This document shows positions 34,699-42,994 of a stretch of DNA of 43,242 nucleotides, in pieces. The notes under the pieces are model-generated. The model made no database searches and was not told the DNA's origin. It was given only the letters and a program-made list of their open reading frames with translations. Numbering within the stretch: position 1 is the first letter of the stretch; each line of letters starts with the position of its first letter. The position numbers were made by a program, and so were the translations under genes. Source of the DNA: Oscillospiraceae bacterium (lineage in GTDB: Bacteria > Bacillota > Clostridia > Oscillospirales > CAG-272); contig SVUJ01000015.1 of the NCBI GenBank assembly GCA_015063305.1, forward strand, positions 1-43,242, given 5' to 3'.

Positions 34699-35571
34699 TT
34701 ATAAAAATTTCTTGGTTCTTATTTTGGAGTAGAAATCCCAATCCTTAAGCCTTATGAGCTTAGTGGTAAGGGTCGATTTTGTTATCACTGCCGTATCGCC
34801 GTAATAGAGGTCGAAGGTCACTCTTCCGTCAAGTGTCAGATGTAAAAGCTTCTCGCGCACACATATGTTCTTCACCTCAAGTCGCGCCGTGTCGGGAAAG
34901 ACCAGCGGTCTTGCGAGTAAGGAGTGGGGACATATCGGTGTGACACACAGGCAGGAGAGCTTGGGGTCAACTATCGGTCCGCCCGCCGAAAGCGAATAAG
35001 CGGTAGAGCCTGTCGGCGTTGCTATTACAAGTCCGTCAGCGCGGAAATCCGAAACAGCAACTCCGTTGTCCGAAAGCTGGAGATCAACTATCCTTGACGC
35101 CGTACCATTGGCGATGACTGCCTCGTTGAGCGCGTGTGACGAGGTCTTTCTCTGCCCCTCTCTTGTGAGTATCTCTACCGAGAGCATAGCGCGCTCGTCT
35201 ACGGTATATTCTCCCGAAAATATCTTGTCAACAAGCTCAAGCTCGTCAAGCTCAAGCTCGGTCATATATCCGATACGTCCAAGATTTATCCCAAGTATCG
35301 GAACTCCCGCCAGAGAGGCTCTTCTTGACGCCTCAAGCATCGAGCCGTCGCCCCCAAGAACTATCACCATATCCGCCGATGAATATATCTCGTCGGGCGT
35401 CATATATATAAATTCCTTGCGGTGGCGGTGCATTCTGAGTATCCTCTCCTTATACACCGAGGATACGAGCATCTGCGAACAAAACGGGGCTATCCTGTCC
35501 GCCACCAAAAATGCCGCGTCAGCCTTTTCCTTTATATTAAAATTCGATATCAATGCTATCTTTTCTATCAT
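34699..35571 (-). CDS. nadK: NAD kinase
   Basis: A 290-residue enzyme phosphorylating NAD to NADP. GGDGS at residues 73-77 within VLGGDGSMLEASRRA, NEAVIANG, and the glycine-rich TPTGSTAYSLSAGGPIV are family marks. The C-terminal end is short and basic. It lies 21 bases after tlyA and 33 before argR. Confidence 0.95.
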   Translation of the reverse strand: MIEKIALISNFNIKEKADAAFLVADRIAPFCSQMLVSSVYKERILRMHRHRKEFIYMTPDEIYSSADMVIVLGGDGSMLEASRRASLAGVPILGINLGRIGYMTELELDELELVDKIFSGEYTVDERAMLSVEILTREGQRKTSSHALNEAVIANGTASRIVDLQLSDNGVAVSDFRADGLVIATPTGSTAYSLSAGGPIVDPKLSCLCVTPICPHSLLARPLVFPDTARLEVKNICVREKLLHLTLDGRVTFDLYYGDTAVITKSTLTTKLIRLKDWDFYSKIRTKKFL

Positions 35572-35592
35572 AGAAAAGCACTCCTTATCGGT

Positions 35593-36375
35593 TTATTTTT
35601 TCGTTATAGCAAGTATTATTTTATCATCCACCCGAGGCTTCAGACATTGTTTTTTCACAAAATGCGCAAGGTATTCCCTGTTGCCGTCCCCGCCCGTTAT
35701 AGGAGAGGGGATAAGCCCCACACAGTCAAATCCGTTATCGACCGCGCAGCTTATAACTCTTTTAACGGCGAGAAATCTATACGCCGCGTTGACAACGATG
35801 CCGTTCTTGCCAACTCCCTGCTGTCCCGCCTCGAACTGCGGCTTTATAAGACTGACAAAGCTCGCGCCGTCAAGCAGCACCGAGGGTATGTTGGGAATTA
35901 TGTAGGTCTGCGATATAAAGGATACGTCCATAGTAGCTATATGGCAGGGCTGTGCCACCGCATCGGCGCTCAGCTCTCTGGCATTGAAATGCTCTATAGA
36001 CACCACCCTTCTGTCCTCCTTCAAGGACGGGTGAAGCTGTCCGTATCCCGCGTCGATAGCAGTCACCGAAACCGCCCCTCTTTTGATAAGGCAATCGGTA
36101 AATCCGCCCGTTGACGCGCCTATATCCACCGCTCTTTTTCCGTTTACGTTGATAGAAAAGGCATCAAGCGCCGCCTCCAGCTTCATTCCTCCGCGGCTCA
36201 CGTACTTAAAGACCTGCTCTATCTCTACCTTATGCTCAGTGTCCTCGGCTATGCTCTCGGACGACTTCTTTATATTTTTTCCGTCTATCGTCACAGCTCC
36301 CGCCGCGATAAGATCCTGAGCCTTTTTTCTGCTTGGGGCATATCCCGCCTCAGCCAAATAAACGTCAACTCTCAT
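35593..36375 (-). CDS. tlyA: TlyA family rRNA 2'-O-methyltransferase
   Basis: A 260-residue protein with an N-terminal S4 RNA-binding domain (residues 1-60, RVDVYLAEAGYAPSRKKAQ) and an FtsJ-like methyltransferase with the SAM motif DIGASTGGFTDCL and ATMDVSFIS. TlyA proteins methylate ribosomal RNA; the older name is hemolysin A. In many Clostridia dxs precedes tlyA; here a PAP2-like gene does. Confidence 0.93.
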   Translation of the reverse strand: MRVDVYLAEAGYAPSRKKAQDLIAAGAVTIDGKNIKKSSESIAEDTEHKVEIEQVFKYVSRGGMKLEAALDAFSINVNGKRAVDIGASTGGFTDCLIKRGAVSVTAIDAGYGQLHPSLKEDRRVVSIEHFNARELSADAVAQPCHIATMDVSFISQTYIIPNIPSVLLDGASFVSLIKPQFEAGQQGVGKNGIVVNAAYRFLAVKRVISCAVDNGFDCVGLIPSPITGGDGNREYLAHFVKKQCLKPRVDDKIILAITKK

Positions 36376-36388
36376 TATTTCAAATCAC

Positions 36389-36850
36389 TCAAAGCATAAA
36401 CAACGAGAAGAGTATGCCCATCACGATACCTAAGATAGCGCCCATAAGCACTTGGAAGGGGGTGTGTCCCACGATCTCCTTGAGTGCCGTGTTCATCTCC
36501 TCGGGTCTGCCCGAGAACAGCTCTTTGGTTATCTTGTTGAGTATCTTTGACTGCTCTCCCGTTTCATATCGAACGCCCGACGCGTCCATCATAACAACGA
36601 TAGCGAAAACACAGCTTATAGCGCACTCAAACGAGGAAACTCCGAATTTTATGATACTTGCCGTTGCAAGCGCGCAAACAGCCGCCGTGTGTGAGCTTGG
36701 CATTCCGCCGTTTGAGAAAAGAAACTCGGTAACCGTGAATTTTCTGTTTTTATACATACCCGTAAATACCTTCATGATCTGGGCAAGCAGCCACGAAGCT
36801 ACCGCGGACATCAAAAGATAATTGGTAAAAAGCGCCTTTATCTGTTCCAT
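36389..36850 (-). CDS. Divergent PAP2 family membrane protein
   Basis: A 153-residue membrane protein of the divergent PAP2 (acid phosphatase/vanadium haloperoxidase related) family. NGGMPSSHTAAVCALATA is the phosphatase-like motif with the conserved SSH, and MDASGVRYETGEQ and GHTPFQVLMGAILGI follow. Four hydrophobic segments are visible. Its substrate is probably a lipid phosphate, perhaps a polyprenyl phosphate since it lies beside a prenyltransferase gene. Confidence 0.9.
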   Translation of the reverse strand: MEQIKALFTNYLLMSAVASWLLAQIMKVFTGMYKNRKFTVTEFLFSNGGMPSSHTAAVCALATASIIKFGVSSFECAISCVFAIVVMMDASGVRYETGEQSKILNKITKELFSGRPEEMNTALKEIVGHTPFQVLMGAILGIVMGILFSLFML

Positions 36851-36867
36851 ATTATACTACCTCCGTA

Positions 36868-37755
36868 TCAGCTTTTTCTGTCCAGAAGATATACCGCGAA
36901 GTCGGTAAGCACCTCCGAGCCCTCGTAAGAGGAAATGGCGGATACCGCCTCGGCTGTAAGTGTCCCCGCGTAGGCATAAGCTTCCTCTGCGCTGTAATAG
37001 GAAAGGAAGGTCGTCTTGTTGCTCTCTGCATCAGAGCCAACCGACTTTCCAAGCTCCTCCTCGGTCGCCGTAGCGTCGAGTATATCGTCTATTATCTGGA
37101 AAGCAAGTCCTATTTTTTCGGCATATTCAGCCGCCGACACCGCTTCCTCCGAGTCTATCGGATATCCCGCGGCTATCACTCCCATAAGACAAGCCGCGCG
37201 TATCAGCGCCCCCGTCTTCATTGAATGGAGCTTTATAAGCTTATCAAGCGAGAGCTTCTCACTCTCCCCCGCAAGGTCTATTATCTGTCCGCCGACCATT
37301 CCAAACTCTCCCGCCTGCTCGGACAGAAGCTTTACCGCTTGGGCAACCGCGTTGCTTTCAACAAGGTCATTGGATGCCGCAACGCCGAAGGCGTGTGTCA
37401 GAAGCGCATCTCCCGCGAGAAGCGCCGTTGAATATCCAAATACCTTGTGGTTGGTCGGCTTTCCTCTTCTGAGGTCATCGTCGTCCATACAAGGAAGGTC
37501 ATCGTGTATCAGGGAATAGGTGTGTATCATCTCAAGGGCGCACCCAAAGGGCAGCGCCGCCTCAGCCTTTCCGCCAAAAAGCTTACAGAACTCAAGCGTG
37601 AGAAAGGGACGTATCCTCTTTCCGCCCGCAAAGAGCGAATATCTCTCCGATTCAAGAAGCTCCTTTATATCCTCGTCGTTTCTTGCAAAATATCCGCGAA
37701 GCACATCGTTCACAAGCTCCGCATCGGCGGCAAGTATCTGTTTTATATCAGTCAT
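36868..37755 (-). CDS. ispA: Polyprenyl synthetase (farnesyl diphosphate synthase type)
   Basis: A 295-residue prenyltransferase that condenses isopentenyl diphosphate with allylic diphosphates. The first aspartate-rich motif is in LIHDDLPCMDDDDLRRGKPT (about residues 82-101) and the second is QIIDDILD; GGKRIRP binds the diphosphate. Size and motif spacing fit short-chain (C15) synthases. The ATG overlaps the xseB stop. Confidence 0.94.
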   Translation of the reverse strand: MTDIKQILAADAELVNDVLRGYFARNDEDIKELLESERYSLFAGGKRIRPFLTLEFCKLFGGKAEAALPFGCALEMIHTYSLIHDDLPCMDDDDLRRGKPTNHKVFGYSTALLAGDALLTHAFGVAASNDLVESNAVAQAVKLLSEQAGEFGMVGGQIIDLAGESEKLSLDKLIKLHSMKTGALIRAACLMGVIAAGYPIDSEEAVSAAEYAEKIGLAFQIIDDILDATATEEELGKSVGSDAESNKTTFLSYYSAEEAYAYAGTLTAEAVSAISSYEGSEVLTDFAVYLLDRKS

Positions 37756-37991
37756 TATACTTCTCCCAAAAAGTCCTTTTCCTCGGGCTCTCCATCGGCA
37801 TTTATGCCTATCATCTTTATCTTTCTCTCAGCGCCCTCAAGCATCGTATTGCAATATCTTATAAGACGTATTCCCTCTTCGTAAAGCTTCAGAGAGTCCT
37901 CAAGAGAGAGCTTGTCCCCCTCAAGCTCGGAAGCTATCTTCTCAAGCCTTTTTATTGCCTCTTCAAAGGAAAGTTCTTCTTTTTTCATCAT
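37755..37991 (-). CDS. xseB: Exodeoxyribonuclease VII small subunit
   Basis: A 78-residue helical protein with SFEEAIKRLEKIASELEGDKLSLEDSL in parts, the XseB hallmark, and LYEEGIRLIRYCNTMLEGAE. It binds XseA to form the single-strand-specific nuclease. ATGATGA at its start overlaps the xseA stop, implying coupled translation. Confidence 0.95.
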   Translation of the reverse strand: MMKKEELSFEEAIKRLEKIASELEGDKLSLEDSLKLYEEGIRLIRYCNTMLEGAERKIKMIGINADGEPEEKDFLGEV

Positions 37992-39214
37992 ATATCCTGC
38001 CTTTCTTTGAACGATAGTTCGTTTACGGTCGCCTTCGCCTCTCCGTCGGACATGACCACCGATATGCTATCACCAACATTTATCTGCGAGATAGAATGTA
38101 TCATTTTTCCGTCACCGTCACGAATGGCGCTGTATCCTCGCGAGAGCACCGACAGCGGATTCATTCCCTCAAGCTTTGCCGAAAGCTCGGCAAGCCTACC
38201 GCGTGACGCACTCATAGCGCCAAGCATAGAGTTCTCTATGCGTGTGCCAAGATGTATAAGCCCAAGCTTTGAATTTTCAAGTCGAGAGGTAGGCGAGTTG
38301 AGCGATATCACGCGCTCAAGCAACGACACATTATCGAAGCGCCTTTTCAAATACATCTGCATTGAATTAGCTGTTTTCGCCTCGATTTGAGAAACAGCCG
38401 AGCGTAGCGCCGAGATATCGGGCACGGCTATCTCTGCCGCCGCAGACGGCGTGGGCGCTCTGAGGTCCGCCGCGAAATCGCAAAGTGTGAAATCGGTCTG
38501 GTGTCCGACCGCGGATATCACGGGTATCTCGGACGCCGCCACGGCGCGAACAAGCGCCTCGTCATTAAACGCCCAAAGGTCCTCGATAGAGCCGCCGCCC
38601 CTTCCGATTATTATGACGTCCACGTTTTTCATCGCATTGAAAAATTCAATTCCCATACAAAGCTGCGGCGGAGCTTCAGCTCCCTGCACCGATGACGGAA
38701 AAAGGACTATATCGGCAAGCGGATATCTGCGCCCTGTGACGTTTATCATATCTCTGAGCGCCGCTCCCGTGGGAGAGGTGACTATTCCTATCCTTTTCGG
38801 CATACTCGGTATCGGTTTCTTTCGTCCCTCGGCAAAGAGCCCCTCACTATCAAGCCTGCGCTTGAGCATCTCATACGCGCGGGCAAGCTCCCCCGCGCCG
38901 TCAGAGGTCATCGTCTGAACGTATATCTGGTACTGCCCCGTTTTTTCGTAGACCGAAACTCTGCCGTAAAGTGTGACCTTCATTCCGTCGCAGGGTCTGA
39001 AGGTAAGGCGCGATGCCGCCGTTTTGAACATTACCGCGCTGACCGCCGCGCCCTCGTCCTTTACAGAAAAATACAGGTGTCCCGACACGTTACTCTTGAA
39101 GTTCGATATCTCCCCGCGTATAGCAACGCTTGCGAGAAAATCATCGCTCTCCATCATAGTTTTTATATATCCGTTAAGCTCGGAGACGCTTATTGAGTTA
39201 TCAAAGATATTCAT
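37988..39214 (-). CDS. xseA: Exodeoxyribonuclease VII large subunit
   Basis: A 408-residue nuclease subunit. The N-terminal OB domain (SVSELNGYIKTMMESDDFLASVAIRGEISNFK, in parts) is followed by the catalytic core with GIVTSPTGAALRDMI, GRGGGSIEDLWAFNDE and VISAVGHQTDFTLCDF. It lies 22 bases after the TsaD-like gene and overlaps xseB by four bases. Confidence 0.96.
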   Translation of the reverse strand: MNIFDNSISVSELNGYIKTMMESDDFLASVAIRGEISNFKSNVSGHLYFSVKDEGAAVSAVMFKTAASRLTFRPCDGMKVTLYGRVSVYEKTGQYQIYVQTMTSDGAGELARAYEMLKRRLDSEGLFAEGRKKPIPSMPKRIGIVTSPTGAALRDMINVTGRRYPLADIVLFPSSVQGAEAPPQLCMGIEFFNAMKNVDVIIIGRGGGSIEDLWAFNDEALVRAVAASEIPVISAVGHQTDFTLCDFAADLRAPTPSAAAEIAVPDISALRSAVSQIEAKTANSMQMYLKRRFDNVSLLERVISLNSPTSRLENSKLGLIHLGTRIENSMLGAMSASRGRLAELSAKLEGMNPLSVLSRGYSAIRDGDGKMIHSISQINVGDSISVVMSDGEAKATVNELSFKERQDI

Positions 39215-39236
39215 TTACACACCTCCGAAAATTTTG

Positions 39237-40187
39237 TCACTCAGCTAAATATTTTTCTCTGCAAAGCAGAGCAATACCCGCCGCGTTGTCAGCCGAGAAC
39301 GCGGGCTCTGCGAAATACGCCTCAAAGCGCTCGCTTATCCTCTGCCTCATATATCTGTTAGACATAACTCCACCCGCAAAAAGCACAGGCATATCCCCAT
39401 ACTTTTCGACAAGCTGAGCTGTCATAGCTACGAGTGTTTCGCACACGAAATCAAAGACGAACGCCGCCGTGGAATTTTTATCCCGAGTTTTCTCATAAAG
39501 AGCCGCCGCCATATTCTGAAGTCCCGAAAGGTTGCACCAGCCGTCCTTGACAGAGGTCTTTATTTTTTCTCCGTGACCGCAATACTCTCGCGCCATTTTT
39601 TCAAGCTCTGCCCCGCAAGGGAAACTAAGCCCCAACGAAACGCCCACTCTGTCTATCACCTGACCCGCGTTAAGGTCGAGCGTTCCACCCACAAGCTCGG
39701 CATCAAAGCCGCTATCCGAGGGCTGTGCAAGAAGCGCTTCGGTCGTGCCGCCTGATACGTGAAAGGTTAAAAATCTCCCCTCAAAAATTCGGTTCTCGTG
39801 TCCCGACGAATAAGCTGCCGCCCTTATATGACCGTTCTGGTGCGAAAAATCGTATATATCTATTCCGCGCGCCGCCGCAAAGGAATGCGCCGCCGCCACT
39901 CCGCTCAGAAAGCAAGGCATATACGAGCCCTCGGCATCTCGCGGACGTGCAGACACGCCCACTGCCAAGACCTCATATCCGTCGGACAATACAGCGGAAA
40001 GCTCGTCCGCAACAAAAGGCAGATTTTTGATATGCGCGAACACCGCGTCCGACTGCCTCAGCCCACACTCTCCCTCTTTCACAGGCAAAGGTCTTTTGAT
40101 ATTTGCAATTACCTCTCCGTTCTCGGTGCATACCGCGGCAGAGGTGGTATAATTGCTCGTATCAAAGCCTACAAAGCATCGCTTCAT
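39237..40187 (-). CDS. TsaD/Kae1-like domain protein
   Basis: A 316-residue protein of the Kae1/TsaD fold. GFDTSNYTTSAAV is the first phosphate motif, SHQNGHIRAA the metal-binding histidine pair, FHVSGGTTEALL and FAGGVMSNRYM the nucleotide loops. Clostridia often carry this shorter paralogue between nusB and xseA besides the true tRNA threonylcarbamoyl-transferase TsaD. I therefore do not call it tsaD; its function is uncertain. Confidence 0.85.
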   Translation of the reverse strand: MKRCFVGFDTSNYTTSAAVCTENGEVIANIKRPLPVKEGECGLRQSDAVFAHIKNLPFVADELSAVLSDGYEVLAVGVSARPRDAEGSYMPCFLSGVAAAHSFAAARGIDIYDFSHQNGHIRAAAYSSGHENRIFEGRFLTFHVSGGTTEALLAQPSDSGFDAELVGGTLDLNAGQVIDRVGVSLGLSFPCGAELEKMAREYCGHGEKIKTSVKDGWCNLSGLQNMAAALYEKTRDKNSTAAFVFDFVCETLVAMTAQLVEKYGDMPVLFAGGVMSNRYMRQRISERFEAYFAEPAFSADNAAGIALLCREKYLAE

Positions 40188-40600
40188 CTGCCCTCGCCCT
40201 TATCCTGGAGCATTACCTTTACGGAATTGAGCACTCCGTTTATAAAGGAACGCGCCTTTTCGTCGTCATATTTCTTGGTAAGCTCAACAGCCTCGTTTAT
40301 CGACACCTTGTGAGGAATACCCTCTTCATAAAGCATCTCATATACGGCAAGGCGAAGTATAGAGCGGGATATGTTCGTAAGTCTGTGGGTCTTCCAGCCC
40401 TTGGCGTGCTCGCCTATAACGGTATCTATCTGCACTTTGTGCTCAAAGATAGCGAAGTACGCCCTTTTTATGTAGTCGTCATCGTCTATCTCTCTATTTT
40501 CAGCAGAGGTATAGTATATATCCTCTGCCGATTCATCAGCTCGGAATTCACTCTCAAACAGAAGGCCTAACAGTATTTCTCTTGCTTCTTTTCTTGTCAT
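40184..40600 (-). CDS. nusB: Transcription antitermination factor NusB
   Basis: A 138-residue helical protein with MTRKEAREILLGLLFESEF, NISRSILRLAVYEMLYEEGIP and SINEAVELTKKYDDEKARSFING, all typical of NusB. It takes part in antitermination of rRNA transcription. ATG at 40600 gives the family N-terminus; the frame is open upstream to a TTG at 40669 and no strong ribosome site lies before the ATG, so the start is not certain. It is the first gene of the leftward operon. Confidence 0.9.
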   Translation of the reverse strand: MTRKEAREILLGLLFESEFRADESAEDIYYTSAENREIDDDDYIKRAYFAIFEHKVQIDTVIGEHAKGWKTHRLTNISRSILRLAVYEMLYEEGIPHKVSINEAVELTKKYDDEKARSFINGVLNSVKVMLQDKGEGR

Positions 40601-40702
40601 AACAAAACGATTTTTTCGGGTGCGATCAAGCCCCAAAAGCTTCCTTTCAATGTTGTATTTTTTCGACAAAGCTGTAAAACAGCATAAATATCCATATTAA
40701 AT

Positions 40703-40731
40703 ATTATATAACCTATACCGCCAAAAGTCAA
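40703..40731 (-). promoter_or_regulatory. Promoter of the nusB-to-recN operon
   Basis: On the minus strand TTGACT and a perfect TATAAT are 17 bases apart, putting the transcript start near 40696. Confidence 0.8.
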
Positions 40732-40738
40732 TAAACAG

Positions 40739-40764
40739 AATGAATATTTATAAATTTATTCATT
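40739..40764. repeat. Near-perfect 26-bp palindrome between divergent promoters
   Basis: AATGAATA and TATTCATT flank a 10-base AT-only centre that is itself almost symmetric. It lies eight bases from the nusB -35 box and 36 bases before the divergent promoter at 40801. Its place fits an operator; its base composition makes chance possible. Confidence 0.35.
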
Positions 40765-40800
40765 ATTCCCCCTCAAAAAATGAATTTTTAAAAAATACTG

Positions 40801-40829
40801 TTGAAAAAAGCTCATATTTGTGATATCAT
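40801..40829 (+). promoter_or_regulatory. Promoter of the small membrane protein gene
   Basis: TTGAAA and TATCAT are 17 bases apart, with the expected transcript start about 33 bases before the ATG at 40869. Confidence 0.75.
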
Positions 40830-40868
40830 TGATGCATACTTTTTAGAGTGAAAGGATATTTTATATCA

Positions 40869-41294
40869 ATGAATTTCAAAGCACTGATAAAAAAGACGCT
40901 GACAAACGCCTGTGTGTATTTCTCGATAATCACCGCTATATACAGCGTTATAGTTATGATAATATACGTTGACGATACCCAGGTCCTTCTGGACGCCACC
41001 AGAGTGATGCTTTTCTTCCTCGCGTCTATCCTCTTTGCTTTCGCAAACGGGGCGCTCAAGCTCCAGAAGCTTCACGGCGCGGCAAGGGTAATTATACACT
41101 ATCTGCTCTCGCTCTTCGCTTTTTACGCGTGTATATTGCTCCCGATATCTCCCGTAGGCTCTACCCTGCTCGTGGGTATCCTTCTCTTCACACTCCTTTA
41201 CGTTGTTATAATGGCGCTTGTGGCTCTCTTCAAGTCAAGATACCGCGCTCGCCTCGACCAAAAGTCGGATTATAAACCTCAGTTCAAAAAATAA
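40869..41294 (+). CDS. Unknown small integral membrane protein (four predicted membrane segments)
   Basis: A 141-residue protein with four hydrophobic segments (about residues 17-37, 50-66, 78-98 and 102-122) and a basic, polar C-terminal tail ending QFKK. The layout recalls small DUF3021-like proteins but I cannot confirm a family. ATG at 40869 is chosen over an in-frame GTG at 40848 because AAAGGA lies before it. It is divergent from nusB and 56 bases before a lipoprotein gene. Confidence 0.7.
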   Translation: MNFKALIKKTLTNACVYFSIITAIYSVIVMIIYVDDTQVLLDATRVMLFFLASILFAFANGALKLQKLHGAARVIIHYLLSLFAFYACILLPISPVGSTLLVGILLFTLLYVVIMALVALFKSRYRARLDQKSDYKPQFKK

Positions 41295-41303
41295 TAACGC
41301 ATA

Positions 41304-41345
41304 TTCTCCTCTGCTCCGAGATACTACATAACCGCAGAAGGAGAA
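41304..41345 (+). promoter_or_regulatory. Hairpin enclosing the ribosome site of the SGNH lipoprotein gene
   Basis: TTCTCCTCTGC and GCAGAAGGAGAA pair over 11 positions with one bulged base and a 19-base loop. The second arm contains the AAGGAG ribosome site five bases before the ATG at 41351, so the fold would hide it. Confidence 0.5.
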
Positions 41346-41350
41346 CCAAT

Positions 41351-42106
41351 ATGAAAATAAGACTGTCAATACCCATTATCGCTCTTGCGCTGACACTCGC
41401 GCTTACGTCCTGCTCTAAAGACACGACAGACGTTGATGCTCAGGGCGCTATGAGCGAGGCTATACTCGGCGTGACCGAGGATAGCGGTCAGGGGTATATT
41501 GACAGTCTTATTTTTGTGGGTGAATCGACCACCTACCATCTCAAAAGCCGTGGGGTGCTGAGCGGCGGTACTGAAACGCAGCAGGTGTGGGCATCAAAAA
41601 GCGGTACGCTCAACCTCGATATGTCAACCAAAAACGCGAAAATAATCTATCCCGAAACGGGTGAGCTGATGACTATCTCACACGCCGCCGAGCGTTCACA
41701 GCCCGAATATATCGTCTTCACCTTTGGGCTCAACGGCGCGGTGCAGAATATAAGCAAGGGAGAGGAATACTATAAAAGCTGTTATCTCTCGCTGATAAAC
41801 TCGGTAAGAGCGGTATCGCCCGAAACGAGGATAATACTTCAGTCCGCCTTCCCTGTTGCCTCGAATATGGATATGACCAATTATTCGGTAGATGTGAAAA
41901 CACTGAATGAATATATTGACACGATAAACTCATGGACGCTCGACCTTGCCATATCCGAGGGGCTTCGATATCTCAACACGTCTGAGATACTCAAGGACGG
42001 CTCAGGTTATTTGAGATACGAGCTTCAGGTCGGCGACGGACACCACCTGAAAACCGAGGCGTACACCGAAATACTTGAATATATCAGAACTCACGAATAT
42101 AAATAA
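41351..42106 (+). CDS. SGNH/GDSL-like hydrolase lipoprotein
   Basis: A 251-residue exported lipoprotein. The signal peptide ends in LALTSC, a lipobox with Cys21. The mature part has LIFVGESTTYHLK, with a serine in the place of the GDS nucleophile, FTFGLNGAV and a late DGHHLKTEAY that supplies the catalytic Asp and His. This is the SGNH fold, whose members deacylate esters such as O-acetyl sugars of the cell wall. The substrate is unknown. It precedes another lipoprotein gene by 10 bases. Confidence 0.85.
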   Translation: MKIRLSIPIIALALTLALTSCSKDTTDVDAQGAMSEAILGVTEDSGQGYIDSLIFVGESTTYHLKSRGVLSGGTETQQVWASKSGTLNLDMSTKNAKIIYPETGELMTISHAAERSQPEYIVFTFGLNGAVQNISKGEEYYKSCYLSLINSVRAVSPETRIILQSAFPVASNMDMTNYSVDVKTLNEYIDTINSWTLDLAISEGLRYLNTSEILKDGSGYLRYELQVGDGHHLKTEAYTEILEYIRTHEYK

Positions 42107-42116
42107 TGGGGGGCTT

Positions 42117-42608
42117 ATGTACCGTAAAATAATTTTTATTGCGCTTATAATTTGCGCGCTTCTTCTCTCTTCCTGTAACACGAAGAAATATTCGGACGGG
42201 GTGAGCTGTCACGAGCTTTGCGAGAGGGCTATATCAGCTATTGACGAGAGCGATGAATTTTCCGACTACGGAAAGGAATATATCAAATATTTCTTTGAGG
42301 ACAGCGAGCTTCACGACGATTTCAGGATAGTATATTCGACCGAAACCGACGATATCGACGAGCTTGGCATATTCCACGCGCCGAGCGCCGATGCCGCCAA
42401 AGAGATAGCGGCAACAGTTCAAAATTACATCTCCGAGATGCAGGACACACAGCGTGCCTTTATAGAGAGCTACGCCCCCGAGGAGCTGCCAAAGCTTGAT
42501 AACGCCGAGGTGCGCGTGTTTGGAAATTACGTTGTTTACGCGATAATGGAAGATGATGAAAAGAGCGAGGTGTTCTCGGAGATGGATAAAAGCTTGGTAT
42601 TAAAATAA
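42117..42608 (+). CDS. DUF4358 domain lipoprotein
   Basis: A 163-residue lipoprotein with signal peptide and LLLSSC lipobox. The mature part fits DUF4358: CHELCERAISAI, YGKEYIKYFFEDSELHDDF, ELGIFHAPSADAAKEI and a C-terminal EVRVFGNYVVYAIMEDDE. Function is unknown. GGGGGG lies three bases before ATG 42117, which is chosen over an in-frame ATG at 42075 inside the previous gene. It is probably co-transcribed with the SGNH gene. Confidence 0.88.
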   Translation: MYRKIIFIALIICALLLSSCNTKKYSDGVSCHELCERAISAIDESDEFSDYGKEYIKYFFEDSELHDDFRIVYSTETDDIDELGIFHAPSADAAKEIAATVQNYISEMQDTQRAFIESYAPEELPKLDNAEVRVFGNYVVYAIMEDDEKSEVFSEMDKSLVLK

Positions 42609-42634
42609 TTTTTCTATACTTTGGGCTTATTTTC

Positions 42635-42752
42635 CGGACAGTCGAGGACGCCTGTCCCTACGATCTTGAAATGTCGGCTACGGGCGATTTCATCACTATG
42701 GTATAGATTAAAATAGATGATTTTTGTAGGGACAGGCGTCCTCGACTGTCCG
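42635..42752. repeat. Inverted-repeat element with perfect 27-bp arms
   Basis: The arm at 42635-42661 (CGGACAGTCGAGGACGCCTG and on to CCCTAC) is repeated exactly in reverse complement at 42726-42752, around a 64-base centre. It carries no coding frame. The form is that of a small dispersed intergenic repeat or a tiny non-autonomous mobile element. Confidence 0.85.
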
Positions 42753-42819
42753 CTTCACAAAACCACTAATTTAATCCCACCGCAACAGATAATATTTTAA
42801 TAAATTTTGTTTTTCGTAT

Positions 42820-42845
42820 GGGCGCGTTCGCGCCCCTCAATTTTT
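42820..42845 (+). terminator. Candidate intrinsic terminator
   Basis: GGGCGCG and CGCGCCC form a tight 7-bp stem with a 2-base centre (a 4-base loop in practice), followed after CTCAA by TTTTT. It could end the lipoprotein transcript. Confidence 0.5.
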
Positions 42846-42921
42846 ATAAATGAAATTTAACACTAAAATCCGTATAAAAATCCTTGTTTTACAGATACTA
42901 ACATCACGATTTTAATTTTTC

Positions 42922-42994
42922 GTAGGGGCTGGCGCCCACGACAGCCCACAAATCTTTTCAAATCCCAACGGGACGTCGAGGCGCCGTCCCCTAC
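42922..42994. repeat. Second, imperfect inverted-repeat element
   Basis: GTAGGGGCTGGCGCCCACGA (42922 onward) and the reverse complement of 42970-42994 (GTAGGGGACGGCGCCTCGAC) are imperfect arms around a 22-base loop. Both resemble the arms of the element at 42635-42752, so the two belong to one family. It lies 28 bases before the spoVT start. Confidence 0.65.

Noticed and set aside
39237-40187. Calling this gene the true tsaD
   Set aside because: The protein is shorter and more diverged than TsaD, and this nusB-xseA position is usual for a paralogue in Clostridia.
42635-42752. Insertion sequence
   Set aside because: There is no transposase frame between the arms and the whole element is only 118 bases, so at most it is non-autonomous.
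42635-42994. CRISPR array
   Set aside because: The repeats are inverted and not direct, spacing is irregular and no cas gene is near.
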